Positions 1-7,251 of a stretch of 15,428 bases of DNA are shown one piece after another. The position numbers and the translations under genes are program-made. Location: NCBI GenBank assembly GCA_021851465.1, contig JAJZDL010000043.1, positions 1-15,428 on the forward strand, in the 5' to 3' direction. Source of the DNA: Acidobacteriota bacterium (GTDB taxonomy: Bacteria; Acidobacteriota; Terriglobia; Terriglobales; Acidobacteriaceae). The notes under the pieces are model-generated. The model worked only from the letters and a program-made list of their open reading frames with translations, was not told where the DNA came from and searched no databases. Each line of letters opens with the position of its first letter. Positions within the stretch are counted from its first letter, which is position 1.

Positions 1-473
1 GCTTCGGACGCGCGCTCGGATTCGGAGCGCGACAGGCGGTCAAGACGGTAACAGCCGCAGTGGACGCGGCCACGGCGGAGAGCCCCTCGCGCAATAGCGC
101 AAGTACACGCACCGGTGCCCGCCCAGCAAGCGCCAATCCCACGCACGAAACTCCCGTTCCGCCGAGGCCGACGCAGGCGCGTGGCGCCAAGCAGAGACTG
201 CGCAGCGGCGGTCGAAGCTTGCGCGAGACGACCTGGAGGACGTTCACGCGCCTCGGTGGAGTGCTCTGGCTGGAGGTCTCCGGCGTCTTCTTCGGCATCT
301 TCGCGCTCTTCGCTCTGGGCGGGGCGTGGCGCCTGCGCGCGGCGTGGCATTTGACCCCGGCAAACAGGACGGAGCACCGGCAACTGCTGGGCGCGCTGGC
401 GATGCTGGCCGTCTTCGGCTACTTCACGGGGAGCAACTTTGTGCGCGCGCACAGGCAGGAGCGGCGGCGCTAA
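1..473 (+). CDS. Small two-helix membrane protein, 5' end outside window
   Basis: The reading frame is open from the left edge (first complete codon at base 3) to a TAA at 471-473, so the gene probably begins upstream. A GTG at 60 would give 137 residues, but nothing marks it as the start. Counting from that GTG, the first ~60 residues are Ser/Pro/Arg/Ala-rich and look disordered. Then come a basic stretch, a first hydrophobic helix (about 67-92, GGVLWLEVSGVFFGIFALF), a polar linker with basic residues, a second helix (about 108-127, LLGALAMLAVFGYFTGSNF) and a basic tail ending in RRR. This suggests a small inner-membrane protein with two transmembrane segments. I do not recognise the family and assign no function. 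The hydratase gene follows on the same strand after about 64 bases, so co-transcription is possible but unproven. Confidence 0.6.
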   Translation, partial: FGRALGFGARQAVKTVTAAVDAATAESPSRNSASTRTGARPASANPTHETPVPPRPTQARGAKQRLRSGGRSLRETTWRTFTRLGGVLWLEVSGVFFGIFALFALGGAWRLRAAWHLTPANRTEHRQLLGALAMLAVFGYFTGSNFVRAHRQERRR

Positions 474-537
474 AGCAGCCGCTCCCTTGTTTGCAGTGCA
501 TGACACCGCTGCCCAATTGAGCGACACTGGTAGCACC

Positions 538-1305
538 ATGAACAATGCCCGCAGACAACAGTTGACCGAAGCCGCCACACTGCTGCTCAACGCGCGCCGC
601 AGCCACACTCCCATCGCCGACCTGCCCGCCGAACTTCAGCCGCAATCGCTGGACGAGGCTGTCTTCATCCACGGCATCATGGCCGCCGAACTCGGCCCCG
701 TCGGCGGATGGAAGATCGGCGCGGGCTCGCCCGAAGCAACGCCCTTCTTCGCTCCCATGCCGCGCGCATGGATGGTTCCCAGCGGTACAAGGCTCTCCGG
801 CCCGCGCTTCCGCTACCGTGTTCTGGAGGCGGAGATCGCCTTCCTCCTCGGCCACGACCTGCCCCCGCGCGCCACACCCTACACACGCGACGAGGTGGTC
901 GCCGCCATCGCCAGTTGCCATCCCATCATCGAGGAGTTGGAGAGCGGCCTCATCGACCCCAAGGCCGCCACTCACCTCTCTGCAATGGCCGACCTACAGA
1001 TGCACGGCGGCTTTATCTACGGCTCCGCCTGCCCCAACTGGCAAGCCATCGACTTCAAAACCGAATCCGTCACTCTCACCATCGATGGCAAGGTCGAGGT
1101 CGAGCGCAACGGCTCCAACACCTCCGGCGATCTGATGCGCCTGCTTCCCTACCTCGCCAACGAAGGCGCGGCCCGCACCGGCGGCCTCAAGGCTGGCCAG
1201 TGGATCACCACCGGAAGTTGGACCGGCAACACGCCCGCCCGCACCGGCTCGCTCGCCGAAGCCACCTTCACCCACGCCGGAAGCATCAACCTTCGCTTCG
1301 CCTGA
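538..1305 (+). CDS. 2-keto-4-pentenoate hydratase / FAH-superfamily enzyme
   Basis: A 255-residue protein of the fumarylacetoacetate-hydrolase superfamily, closest in layout to MhpD-type 2-keto-4-pentenoate hydratases. These cytosolic enzymes add water to 2-hydroxy-dienoates in meta-cleavage pathways and need a divalent metal. Visible features are GGWKIG at 56-61, the metal-binding Glu-x-Glu in VLEAEIAF (E97, E99), a further acidic cluster IIEELES (131-136) where the family places its third metal ligand, and a family-like C-terminal half (LKAGQWITTGSW). Length matches MhpD (about 260-270). The frame is open upstream to 439, but the ATG at 538 gives the expected N-terminus (MNNARRQQLTEAA) and has no obvious ribosome binding site. 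No other aromatic-degradation gene is nearby, so the true substrate is unknown. Other decarboxylase or hydratase members of the superfamily remain possible. Confidence 0.8.
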   Translation: MNNARRQQLTEAATLLLNARRSHTPIADLPAELQPQSLDEAVFIHGIMAAELGPVGGWKIGAGSPEATPFFAPMPRAWMVPSGTRLSGPRFRYRVLEAEIAFLLGHDLPPRATPYTRDEVVAAIASCHPIIEELESGLIDPKAATHLSAMADLQMHGGFIYGSACPNWQAIDFKTESVTLTIDGKVEVERNGSNTSGDLMRLLPYLANEGAARTGGLKAGQWITTGSWTGNTPARTGSLAEATFTHAGSINLRFA

Positions 1306-1393
1306 TCTGTGCTGCAGCGTTTGGATCTATACGGCTGGTACGCAGGCGATCCCGTGGCTGAGACATCGCTACGCAGTTCAGCAAGCGATCATG

Positions 1394-1673
1394 CTATTGC
1401 CCCGTCGTTGGCACGGCCTTGGCCACCTCGACGGCGAAGATGTAGCTTGGCCCGAGGATATTGGAGGTGAAGATGACCAACTTGTTGTCCGGGTTGAAGC
1501 GGACATTCGGCTCCAGCGTGTAGTTCTGCTTCGCCATGTTGACCAGGTGCTCGGACTTGAGAAAGCCCGACTGCACCAGGCCTGCCTGGTCAACCTCAAC
1601 TCCTCCATCCTCCGCAAGCGTGGTCTGCCGCAGACTGAACAGCTCGATCCACTGGCCGTTCTTCGAGATGTAA
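1394..1673 (-). pseudogene. 3' remnant of oligogalacturonate-lyase-like gene
   Basis: On the minus strand an open frame runs out of the 3' end of the tRNA-Ser gene and gives 92 residues ending at TAG (1394-1396). It starts YISKNGQWIELFSLRQT and continues through an LVNMAKQNY segment, then EPNVRFNPDNKLVIFTSN and GPSYIFAVEVAKA. The xPNVxFxPDxKxVIFxSN pattern is the last blade of a TolB-like beta-propeller. Together with the ...FAVEVAKA ending it resembles, from memory, the C-terminus of oligogalacturonate-lyase family (PL22-like) proteins, which act on pectin fragments. The full proteins are around 400 residues, so over three quarters is missing. No start codon or ribosome site precedes the homologous part: the frame goes into the tRNA and meets a TAG there. 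An internal GTG at 1576 would make a 60-residue peptide, but the similarity-like sequence begins before it. I read this as a dead remnant. The coding nature is fairly clear; the family name is less so. Confidence 0.55.
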
Positions 1674-1766
1674 TGGCGGAGAGTGGGGGATTCGAACCCC
1701 CGGTAGAACTTTTGGTCCTACAACGGTTTAGCAAACCGCCGCCTTCAGCCACTCGGCCAACTCTCC
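1674..1766 (-). tRNA. tRNA-Ser (anticodon GCU), CCA encoded
   Basis: Read on the minus strand, this is a complete class II tRNA. The 7-bp acceptor stem is GGAGAGT (1766-1760) with ACTCTCC (1684-1678), followed by discriminator G (1677) and an encoded CCA (1676-1674). The D arm is GCCGAGTGGCTGAAGGC-like. The anticodon stem pairs GCGGT with ACCGT around the loop TTGCTAA, giving anticodon GCT, which reads AGC and AGU serine codons. A long variable arm (GTAGGACCAAAAGTTCTAC, a self-complementary hairpin) is typical of tRNA-Ser. The T arm is CCGGGGGTTCGAATCCCCC-like. All stems close. The gene stands alone with its own probable promoter. Confidence 0.97.
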
Positions 1767-1811
1767 AACCCGCCCCGCTTCTCCACTTGAGGAGCGCCGG
1801 GATGAATCACG

Positions 1812-1817
1812 ATTATA
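1812..1817 (-). promoter_or_regulatory. Probable -10 box for tRNA-Ser
   Basis: The minus strand carries a perfect TATAAT here, in CTCTATAATCG, about 46 bases before the mature 5' end of tRNA-Ser. Transcription would start near 1805 and leave a short leader to be removed by RNase P. No good -35 is visible at 16-18 bases (the sequence there is GGCACG-like), so only the -10 is supported. Confidence 0.5.
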
Positions 1818-2032
1818 GAGCAGTTCTCGGTCTTCGTGCCGCGCAGATGCGTCTCACGCTGATTCATTGCATAAAAAATTTCCATTTGCCCAACCATTGT
1901 TGCCGCCCATCCCAGCCGCAAGTCCTGCTGGGTCGGCGCGCTCGTCCCCTCTTTCTAAAATTGCACGTGCCTGCCCCGCTGCGCGTTGTCGCTTGCTTCG
2001 GGTAAATTCTCCTCTATAGCCAATACCTTCCT

Positions 2033-2038
2033 GGAGAA
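2033..2038 (+). promoter_or_regulatory. Ribosome binding site of the APC permease
   Basis: GGAGAA lies six bases before the GTG at 2045. It favours this GTG over the in-frame ATG at 2075, which has no comparable site. Confidence 0.6.
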
Positions 2039-2044
2039 CGCAGC

Positions 2045-3460
2045 GTGCGCAAACCTAGCCAGCCCAACAACAAGATGCGTCTGCTTCCGCTCATTGGGGC
2101 CACCTACTTTATGGTCGCCGGAGGCCCCTACGGACTGGAAGACATCATCGGAGACGCCGGCTATGGGCGCGCTCTCCTCCTCCTGCTCCTCATCCCGCTG
2201 GTCTGGAGCCTGCCCACCGCGCTGATGGTCGGCGAGCTCGCCTCCGCCCTGCCGCAGGAGGGTGGCTACTACTGCTGGGTGCGCCGCGCCCTCGGCCCCT
2301 TTTGGGGATTTCAGGAGGCCTGGCTCTCGCTCGCCGCCAGCATCTTCGATATGGCCCTCTATCCCGTGATCTTCGTCCTCTACCTCTCACGCGTCGCGCC
2401 CATGCTCACCGCCGGCCCGCGCGCCACGCTCTGGGAGCTGGCCGTCGTCTTCGCTTGCGCCGCTTGGAACCTGCGCGGCGCAAAGTCCGTCGGCGAGGGC
2501 TCGGTCGCCTTCTTCACCCTCCTGCTTGCGCCCTTCGCTGTCCTCGTCGGCCTTGGCTTTTGGAAGGGCCTCTTCAGTCAAACCCCCGGCCTGCTCTCCC
2601 TCGGCGAACCCCTTCGCCATTCGCTCTCCCTGCTGCGCGCGCCGGTCGCCGCGCCCTCGCTCGCCGGGGCCGTCTCCATTGCGCTCTGGAACTACATGGG
2701 CTGGGACAACGCCTCCACCATCGCGCAGGAGGTGGAAGCCCCGCAGCGCAACTACCCACGCGCCATGCTGCTCTCCGCCGCACTGATCGCCTTAACCTAC
2801 ATAGTGCCGCTGGCTGCTGTCGGGGTGGCAGGCGTCCCGGCCAGCCAGTTCACCACCGGCGCATGGATCGACGCTGCGCGCTCCATCGCGGGCCCAGGCC
2901 GTTTCGCAACCGTCCTCGTCCTGGCCGTCGCGCTCGGCGGATTGCTGAACGGCGTGGGCATGTTCAACGCCCTCATGCTGAGCTACGCGCGCGTGCCCTA
3001 CGCGCTGGCCCAGGACGGCCTGCTGCCAAAATTCCTCGCGCGCACCACACCTGTCCGTCCCAACCGCACATCCGTCCCCTGGGCCAGTATTCTGGTCTGC
3101 GCCGCAGCCTGGGCCCTGGCGCTGGGCCTCTCTTTCGAACGACTGATCTCCATCGACCTCGTTCTCTACGGCGCTTCCCTACTGCTGGAGTTTGTCGCCC
3201 TGGTCGTCCTCCGCCTGCGTGAACCGGCACTCCATCGCCCCTTCCGTATCCCCGGCGGGTTGACCACCGCGATTCTGGCCGGTGTCGGCCCCGCCCTGCT
3301 CATCGCCTTTGCCCTCTATGCGGCACGTCCCGAGCGGGTCGGGCCGCTCCCAGCCCTCGTCTTTGCCGCCCTGATCGCAGTCGCAGGTCCACTCGCGTAC
3401 CGCCTGACGCGCCACGTCGCATCCCGTAAATCCGCCTTCTCGGCCCGGTCGGCAAGATAA
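2045..3460 (+). CDS. APC-superfamily amino acid permease
   Basis: A 471-residue polytopic membrane protein of the amino acid-polyamine-organocation superfamily, expected to import an amino acid or amine with a coupling ion across the inner membrane. The N-terminal part shows the family's first helix with a small-residue unwound segment (GATYFMVAGGPYGLEDIIGDAG, about 19-40, quoted here by its ends: GATYFMV to IGDAG). Helix 2-3 follows with the ELASALPQEGGYYCWV-type loop (about 64-79), matching the E-x-x-x-x-x-P-x-x-GG-x-Y-x-W signature of APC permeases, and the hydrophobic profile fits about 12 helices. ALWNYMGWDNASTIAQEVE (about 214-232) matches the helix-6 region of LAT- and GABA-permease-like members. 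The GTG start has a good ribosome site. The C-terminus is basic and Ser-rich. Substrate cannot be read from the sequence. The gene stands alone, with 164 bases before the next gene. Confidence 0.85.
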   Translation: MRKPSQPNNKMRLLPLIGATYFMVAGGPYGLEDIIGDAGYGRALLLLLLIPLVWSLPTALMVGELASALPQEGGYYCWVRRALGPFWGFQEAWLSLAASIFDMALYPVIFVLYLSRVAPMLTAGPRATLWELAVVFACAAWNLRGAKSVGEGSVAFFTLLLAPFAVLVGLGFWKGLFSQTPGLLSLGEPLRHSLSLLRAPVAAPSLAGAVSIALWNYMGWDNASTIAQEVEAPQRNYPRAMLLSAALIALTYIVPLAAVGVAGVPASQFTTGAWIDAARSIAGPGRFATVLVLAVALGGLLNGVGMFNALMLSYARVPYALAQDGLLPKFLARTTPVRPNRTSVPWASILVCAAAWALALGLSFERLISIDLVLYGASLLLEFVALVVLRLREPALHRPFRIPGGLTTAILAGVGPALLIAFALYAARPERVGPLPALVFAALIAVAGPLAYRLTRHVASRKSAFSARSAR

Positions 3461-3610
3461 CTCTGGCGCGTTGTGCCACCGCAATGGTACATTTCCTCTC
3501 TCAAAACAAATCGGTCGCAGGCTGCCGGATACGGCGTGAATCCTGTCAGACGAAAAAAAGACTTTCGTGAACGCAGTTTTTTAGATATGCTTCTCACGTT
3601 CCGGTTTACA

Positions 3611-3615
3611 AAGGA
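3611..3615 (+). promoter_or_regulatory. Ribosome binding site of the lipoprotein gene
   Basis: AAGGA lies nine bases before the ATG at 3625 and supports that start. Confidence 0.55.
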
Positions 3616-3624
3616 TTCCATCCA

Positions 3625-4665
3625 ATGAAACTTTGCTTGAAGATTCTCGCCATCGCCGTCGTAGCCGCCACCACATATTCCATGATCGGCTGTGGAGCGC
3701 CACCCGCCTATAGCTACTCGAACGTCAGCGTCAACATAACGTCCAAGTGCACCGACTGCGCGGCCGGAGCGGGCGGAATCAGTATCATCTATGCACCGGC
3801 CCAGCAGGGTTCCGTAGGCGGTGTGATGCTGATGCCTATCGCCGGAGAGGGTGGCACAATCATCATGACTGCCAACGTCACCAATGCCCCGCCCGTGTCA
3901 AATGTCACTTGGACCATCTACCCAACATACGACATGACCGATCCCACCCCGGCCACAGGCACCACTCTGCCTGTCGGCGAGTCGGCTCCCGCCGGCCCAA
4001 TCGGCAATTTGATCGCACAGAGCGGCGACACAGCTGTATACACCGCCGGCACGGGTGTCCCAATCTATAATGGCGCAGAGCTCGCGCAAGCGAAGACCAT
4101 CCCATACAACATCACTTACCAAGTGCCGAGCACGTCGCTCTCCGGAGTGCTGGGATACACAACCGTGGTTGAACAAGAGACAGGCATCCCACAGGGAGAC
4201 GCGCTGATCGAAGCCTCGGTTCCAGACAACCCAGACAATCCATCTTCGCTGGCCATTGGATACCAGTTGATACAGTACTACAACAACAACGGTACACCCA
4301 GCCTCTACCTGACCCCCCAAACCCCAACCAATCCCGGCGGACTTACTACCCCCGTCTTGACCGTCCCCGTGGGTACCACTTATCAATTTTATGGCGGTGC
4401 GGTCGGAACTGCCCCTTGCTTCTCTACAAGCTCTACCTGCTCCAATGGCCAACCCGTCTATAGCGTAGACAACGGGGTCGTATGGGAAGTTGGCCCCAAT
4501 CCCTCAGCGGCCGTTACCGGTGGTTCAGCTACATATGGAACCATTAGCACCACAGGTCTCTATACCGCGCCGAAGACGCCTCCCCCAGGTAATTCTGCAG
4601 TCATCGTTCTAGCTGCCCACGCCGCGCTGGCAATTCAGGACTATGCCTATATCGCTATCAAGTAA
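3625..4665 (+). CDS. Secreted lipoprotein with bacterial Ig-like segments
   Basis: A 346-residue protein with a lipoprotein signal: basic start (MKLCLK), hydrophobic core (ILAIAVVAATTYS) and the box MIGC with lipidated Cys at 23. The rest is Thr-, Gly-, Pro- and Asn-rich with beta-strand character. Two regions look like bacterial Ig-like domains of the kind common in acidobacterial surface proteins. One has GGTIIMTANVTN followed by VTWTIYP (about 76-99). The other ends in TYGTISTTGLYTAPKTPPPG and a final beta strand (about 302-346). A CTDC pair follows the signal (about 42-45). No catalytic motif is visible, so the role (surface adhesion, scaffold or sensor) is unknown. Base composition is lower in GC than its neighbours: a 60-base stretch at 4261-4320 is 50% GC, against 72% at 2581-2640 in the permease gene, which could mean later acquisition or relaxed codon use. 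It ends just before a strong terminator. Confidence 0.75.
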   Translation: MKLCLKILAIAVVAATTYSMIGCGAPPAYSYSNVSVNITSKCTDCAAGAGGISIIYAPAQQGSVGGVMLMPIAGEGGTIIMTANVTNAPPVSNVTWTIYPTYDMTDPTPATGTTLPVGESAPAGPIGNLIAQSGDTAVYTAGTGVPIYNGAELAQAKTIPYNITYQVPSTSLSGVLGYTTVVEQETGIPQGDALIEASVPDNPDNPSSLAIGYQLIQYYNNNGTPSLYLTPQTPTNPGGLTTPVLTVPVGTTYQFYGGAVGTAPCFSTSSTCSNGQPVYSVDNGVVWEVGPNPSAAVTGGSATYGTISTTGLYTAPKTPPPGNSAVIVLAAHAALAIQDYAYIAIK

Positions 4666-4710
4666 CGGTTGAAAACTTGTGTGCCGGTTTTCCACTGGAT
4701 CTCGAATCGA

Positions 4711-4735
4711 AAGGGCCGCCTTACAGGCGGCCCTT
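4711..4735. terminator. Bidirectional terminator hairpin between convergent genes
   Basis: A perfect 10-bp inverted repeat, AAGGGCCGCC (4711-4720) and GGCGGCCCTT (4726-4735), with a 5-base loop TTACA. A pyrimidine-rich stretch with a TTTT run (4736-4742) follows on the plus strand. It lies between the lipoprotein stop (4665) and the end of the convergent pyrophosphatase gene (4767), so it can end transcription of the lipoprotein gene and perhaps of the opposite unit. Confidence 0.85.
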
Positions 4736-4766
4736 CCCTTTTCACTCTGTCCTGTGTTCTCACGCA

Positions 4767-5324
4767 TCACCGTCTTGGCCCCGGCTTTGCCTCCGGATTC
4801 GTCTTGTTGTCGATAAACCGCTGGTGCGCCTCCATCACCTTGTTGCGCGCAACCGATGCGTCCCGCCACCCCTTCACCTCAACTCGCTTCCCCTCCAAGT
4901 CCTTGTAGATCGCAAAAAAATGCGTGATCTCCTTTAGCATGTGCGGGTAGATCTCCGAGTAGTTCCACACGTCCTTGTAGCGCGGATTGTTCTTGCCCAC
5001 GCACAGGATCTTCTCATCGGGAACGCCCTGATCCAGCATCTCCATCATGCCGATCGGCCGCACCGCCATCACGCACCCGGAGAAGCTCGGCGCGTCTACC
5101 AGGACCAGGCAGTCCAGCGGGTCGCCATCCGAAGCCAGCGTGCTCGGTACAAACCCGTAGTCTCCCGGATAGTGCACCGGAGAGTACAGGTTCCGATCTA
5201 GCCGGAAGATGTGCAGTTGCTTGTCGTACTCATACTTGTTGATGCATTCCAGTGGGATCTCGATCACGGCATTGATCACTTCGGGGCTTTGCTCCCCGAC
5301 CGGCAGTTCCAGATAATTCGTCAT
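4767..5324 (-). CDS. ppa: Family I inorganic pyrophosphatase
   Basis: A 185-residue soluble inorganic pyrophosphatase. It hydrolyses PPi to two phosphates with Mg2+ and so pulls nucleic acid, amino-acyl-tRNA and other biosynthetic reactions forward in the cytosol. The family I signature D-x-D-P-x-D is exact: DGDPLDCLVLVD with D66, D68 and D71. HYPGDYGFVP (51-60) holds the preceding active-site Tyr/Asp, and RPIGMMEMLDQGVPDEKILCV (given by its ends RPIG, 89-92, and KILCV, 105-109) matches the next conserved block with its acidic metal ligands. YEYDK (31-35) and KGWRD near residue 154 also fit. Length matches the usual 170-180 plus a short basic tail. Transcribed alone, convergent with the lipoprotein gene and divergent from purS (129 bases between starts). 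Confidence 0.96.
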   Translation of the reverse strand: MTNYLELPVGEQSPEVINAVIEIPLECINKYEYDKQLHIFRLDRNLYSPVHYPGDYGFVPSTLASDGDPLDCLVLVDAPSFSGCVMAVRPIGMMEMLDQGVPDEKILCVGKNNPRYKDVWNYSEIYPHMLKEITHFFAIYKDLEGKRVEVKGWRDASVARNKVMEAHQRFIDNKTNPEAKPGPRR

Positions 5325-5416
5325 AGTCTAAAGTCTCTCATGGTGGACACAGGCACCGCCCGACGCCGGAGCAGTCCAACTGCACCGCATCCCAGACAAG
5401 CTCCCGCCTCTTCCTG

Positions 5417-5445
5417 TTCATTGGGTACTGCCACAAGTCTATAAT
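5417..5445 (+). promoter_or_regulatory. Promoter of purS, possibly leaderless transcript
   Basis: A perfect -10 box TATAAT lies at 5440-5445. Seventeen bases upstream, TTCATT (5417-5422) is a weak -35 (3 of 6 matches). A start 6-8 bases after the -10 would fall at 5451-5453, directly before the ATG at 5454. No ribosome binding site precedes that ATG. Confidence 0.6.
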
Positions 5446-5453
5446 CAAAACAC

Positions 5454-5705
5454 ATGAACGCCCATATCTATGTCACATTGAAGCGCACCGTCCTCGATGC
5501 CCAGGGCCAGACCGTCGCCGGGGCGCTCCGCCGCATGGGTCTCAACGGAGTCGCCGACGTCCGCCAGGGAAAGTACTTCCTGCTCACCATCGAGGACTCC
5601 CTCGCCCAGAACCCTGCCGCCGCGCAGACCGAGGTCGAGCGCATCGCCCGCGAGATCCTCACCAACCCTGTCATCGAAGAGTTCACCCTCCGCCTCGAAC
5701 CCTGA
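5454..5705 (+). CDS. purS: Phosphoribosylformylglycinamidine synthase subunit PurS
   Basis: An 83-residue protein with the full PurS pattern: N-terminal strand and conserved lysine (YVTLKRTVLDAQGQTV), then GALRRMGLNGVADVRQGKYF, the VxxxRxGKxF block, and a C-terminal helix and strand ending NPVIEEFTLRLEP, the usual NPVIExF finish. PurS dimers bridge PurQ glutaminase and small-type PurL in the FGAM synthase complex, the fourth step of de novo purine synthesis. Length is typical (80-85). PurQ and PurL are not in the window, so this subunit gene is separated from its partners, at least on this side. hemE follows on the same strand after about 70-90 bases. Confidence 0.95.
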   Translation: MNAHIYVTLKRTVLDAQGQTVAGALRRMGLNGVADVRQGKYFLLTIEDSLAQNPAAAQTEVERIAREILTNPVIEEFTLRLEP

Positions 5706-5796
5706 ACCTCCCGTCCGCACCCCGCGCAGACGCTTCCAGACCCCAGCCGCCCTCGCGAAGAATCAGGCCCGCGCCGTGGGCGCAAGACCGGACCCC

Positions 5797-6903
5797 TTGA
5801 ATAAACTCCAGAACAAACTTCAGACCGAAGCCGCACTCCATGCGCCCGCCGCGCCCAGCCCCATCGCCAGCCGCTTCGTGCGCGCCTGTCTCCGCCTCCC
5901 CACGGATCGCACTCCCGTCTGGTTCCTCCGCCAGGCTGGCCGTTACATGCCGGAGTACATGGCCGTGCGCAAACACCACTCCCTTCTCGACATCTGCCGC
6001 ACCCCGGATATCGCCGCTGAGGTCACCATCACCGCCGCAGAGCGCCTCGGCGTGGACGCGGCCATCATCTTCGCCGATCTCCTGCTGCCGCTCACTCCCA
6101 TGGGCCTCGACTTCGAGTTCGTTGCCGACGAGGGCCCCCGCGTCCACGCCCCCATCCGCAGCGCCGCGCAGGCACGCGCCCTGCGCACCGACCGCATCGA
6201 CGACCTCCGCTACGTTGCCCGCGCCATCGAGAAGGTCGCCGCCCACTTCAGCCCGCCCCGCAGCAATGGAGACCGGCTCGGCATCATCGGCTTCTGCGGC
6301 GCGCCCTTCACCCTCGCCAGCTACATGATCGAGGGTGGCAGCTCGCGCAACTACATCGAGACCAAGAAAATGATGTACGGAGACAAGAAAGCCTGGCCCA
6401 TCCTCATGGAGAAGCTCGTCGCCGTCCTCGCCGACTATGCCGCCCAACAGGTTGAGGCTGGCGCCGACGTAATCCAGGTCTTCGACTCCTGGGTCGGCGC
6501 GCTCTCCCCCATCGACTACCGCCAGTACGCCCTCGCCCCCACCACCGATCTCATCCGTCGCATCCGCGCCCTCGGCGTCCCCGTCATCTACTTCGGCGTG
6601 GATACCGCATCGCTCCTCCCCGCCATGCAAGAGACCGGAGCCGATGTCCTCGGTCTCGACTGGCGCACGCCGCTCGACCGCGCCTGGAGCACCCTCGACC
6701 ACGCCGTCGCGGTGCAGGGCAACCTCGACCCCATCACTCTATTCGCCCCCGAAGAGATCCTCCACGCCCGCGTCGCCGAGGTCCTCGCGCAAGCCGCCGC
6801 GCGCCCCGGCCACATCTTCAACCTCGGCCACGGCATCGTCCCCAACACCCCCGTCGAAGCCGTCCTCGCCGTCGTCCGCCAGATCAAGTCCACCGCCCGC
6901 TGA
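5797..6903 (+). CDS. hemE: Uroporphyrinogen decarboxylase
   Basis: Decarboxylates the four acetate side chains of uroporphyrinogen III to give coproporphyrinogen III in heme synthesis. The protein carries the N-terminal signature PVWFLRQAGRYMPEY (40-54, with both substrate-binding arginines), IIFADLLLP with the catalytic Asp (D94), GFCGAPFTLASYMIEGG (165-181, active-site Tyr 176), FDSWVGALSP (S232) and the C-terminal FNLGHGIVPNTP with the conserved His. The start is uncertain. The frame is open back into purS, but no ATG lies between purS and the homologous part. TTG 5797 (368 residues, MNKLQNKLQ) and GTG 5776 (375) are the candidates. I chose TTG because it is closest to the usual 340-360 length. 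Neither has a good ribosome site. Probably transcribed from the purS promoter, as no separate promoter is visible. Confidence 0.95.
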   Translation: MNKLQNKLQTEAALHAPAAPSPIASRFVRACLRLPTDRTPVWFLRQAGRYMPEYMAVRKHHSLLDICRTPDIAAEVTITAAERLGVDAAIIFADLLLPLTPMGLDFEFVADEGPRVHAPIRSAAQARALRTDRIDDLRYVARAIEKVAAHFSPPRSNGDRLGIIGFCGAPFTLASYMIEGGSSRNYIETKKMMYGDKKAWPILMEKLVAVLADYAAQQVEAGADVIQVFDSWVGALSPIDYRQYALAPTTDLIRRIRALGVPVIYFGVDTASLLPAMQETGADVLGLDWRTPLDRAWSTLDHAVAVQGNLDPITLFAPEEILHARVAEVLAQAAARPGHIFNLGHGIVPNTPVEAVLAVVRQIKSTAR

Positions 6904-6962
6904 AGATAATATATCTCGCGTCGCGGCCACCTCGCGATGAGCGAGACATGCGCGCTTGCACT

Positions 6963-7232
6963 TTAGCCGCGTTTGCTCGCCGCCTGTAACTTCCGCATGG
7001 TCTCATCCACCTGCGCGGCGGAATCCGGCTCCAGCGTCTTCAGCACCTTGCGCACCGAATCCCAGTCGTCCTTCCCGATCTGCGCTCCCACCGGCTCCAA
7101 CAACACCCCGCCCTTCACCCGCCGAATCCGCACCTCCGTCCCCTCAAACCGGAACTCTTTGGGCAGCCGCACCGCCTGGCTCGCCCCATTCTTGAACAGC
7201 TTCGCCCGCCTCTCCACCGTCGCCTTGGCCAT
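6963..7232 (-). CDS. VapB-type antitoxin (AbrB/MazE fold), no toxin beside it
   Basis: An 89-residue protein whose N-terminal half is a swapped-hairpin AbrB/MazE DNA-binding domain of the VapB kind: RAKLFKNGASQAVRLPKEFRF (positions 9-29; core NGxSQAVRLPKEFRF is characteristic), then EVRIRRVKGGVLLEP. The C-terminal part (KDDWDSVRKVLKTLEPD...) is the region that normally wraps around a PIN-domain toxin. Antitoxins of this family bind their own promoter and neutralise a VapC RNase. An in-frame ATG at 7250 also exists, but the ATG at 7232 has GAGGAG just upstream (7242-7237) and gives the usual VapB start. VapC genes normally follow within a few bases. Here only 59 bases separate the stop from the convergent hemE stop, with no room for a toxin. 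It may act in trans, be a relic, or be a stand-alone regulator. Confidence 0.85.
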   Translation of the reverse strand: MAKATVERRAKLFKNGASQAVRLPKEFRFEGTEVRIRRVKGGVLLEPVGAQIGKDDWDSVRKVLKTLEPDSAAQVDETMRKLQAASKRG

Positions 7233-7251
7233 CGCTCTCCTCGCTACCATA

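Noticed and set aside
1378..1752. A 124-codon minus-strand frame through the tRNA
   Set aside because: It reads through the tRNA-Ser gene and is out of frame with the lyase-like sequence.
3464..3485. Possible terminator after the APC permease (TGGCGC-GTT-GTGCCA)
   Set aside because: Six pairs including one wobble and no T-run; too weak to call.
5497..5796. An N-terminal extension of HemE overlapping purS
   Set aside because: This part is the +1 frame of purS, is Ser/Arg/Pro-rich, and has no HemE similarity.
5683..6702. A 339-codon minus-strand frame opposite hemE
   Set aside because: Ala/Gly/Asp/Glu-rich shadow; hemE on the other strand is unmistakable.
6914..6946. Possible terminator between hemE and the antitoxin gene (CTCGC-GATGA-GCGAG)
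   Set aside because: Stem of only five pairs (up to six with a longer loop) and no T-run on either side.
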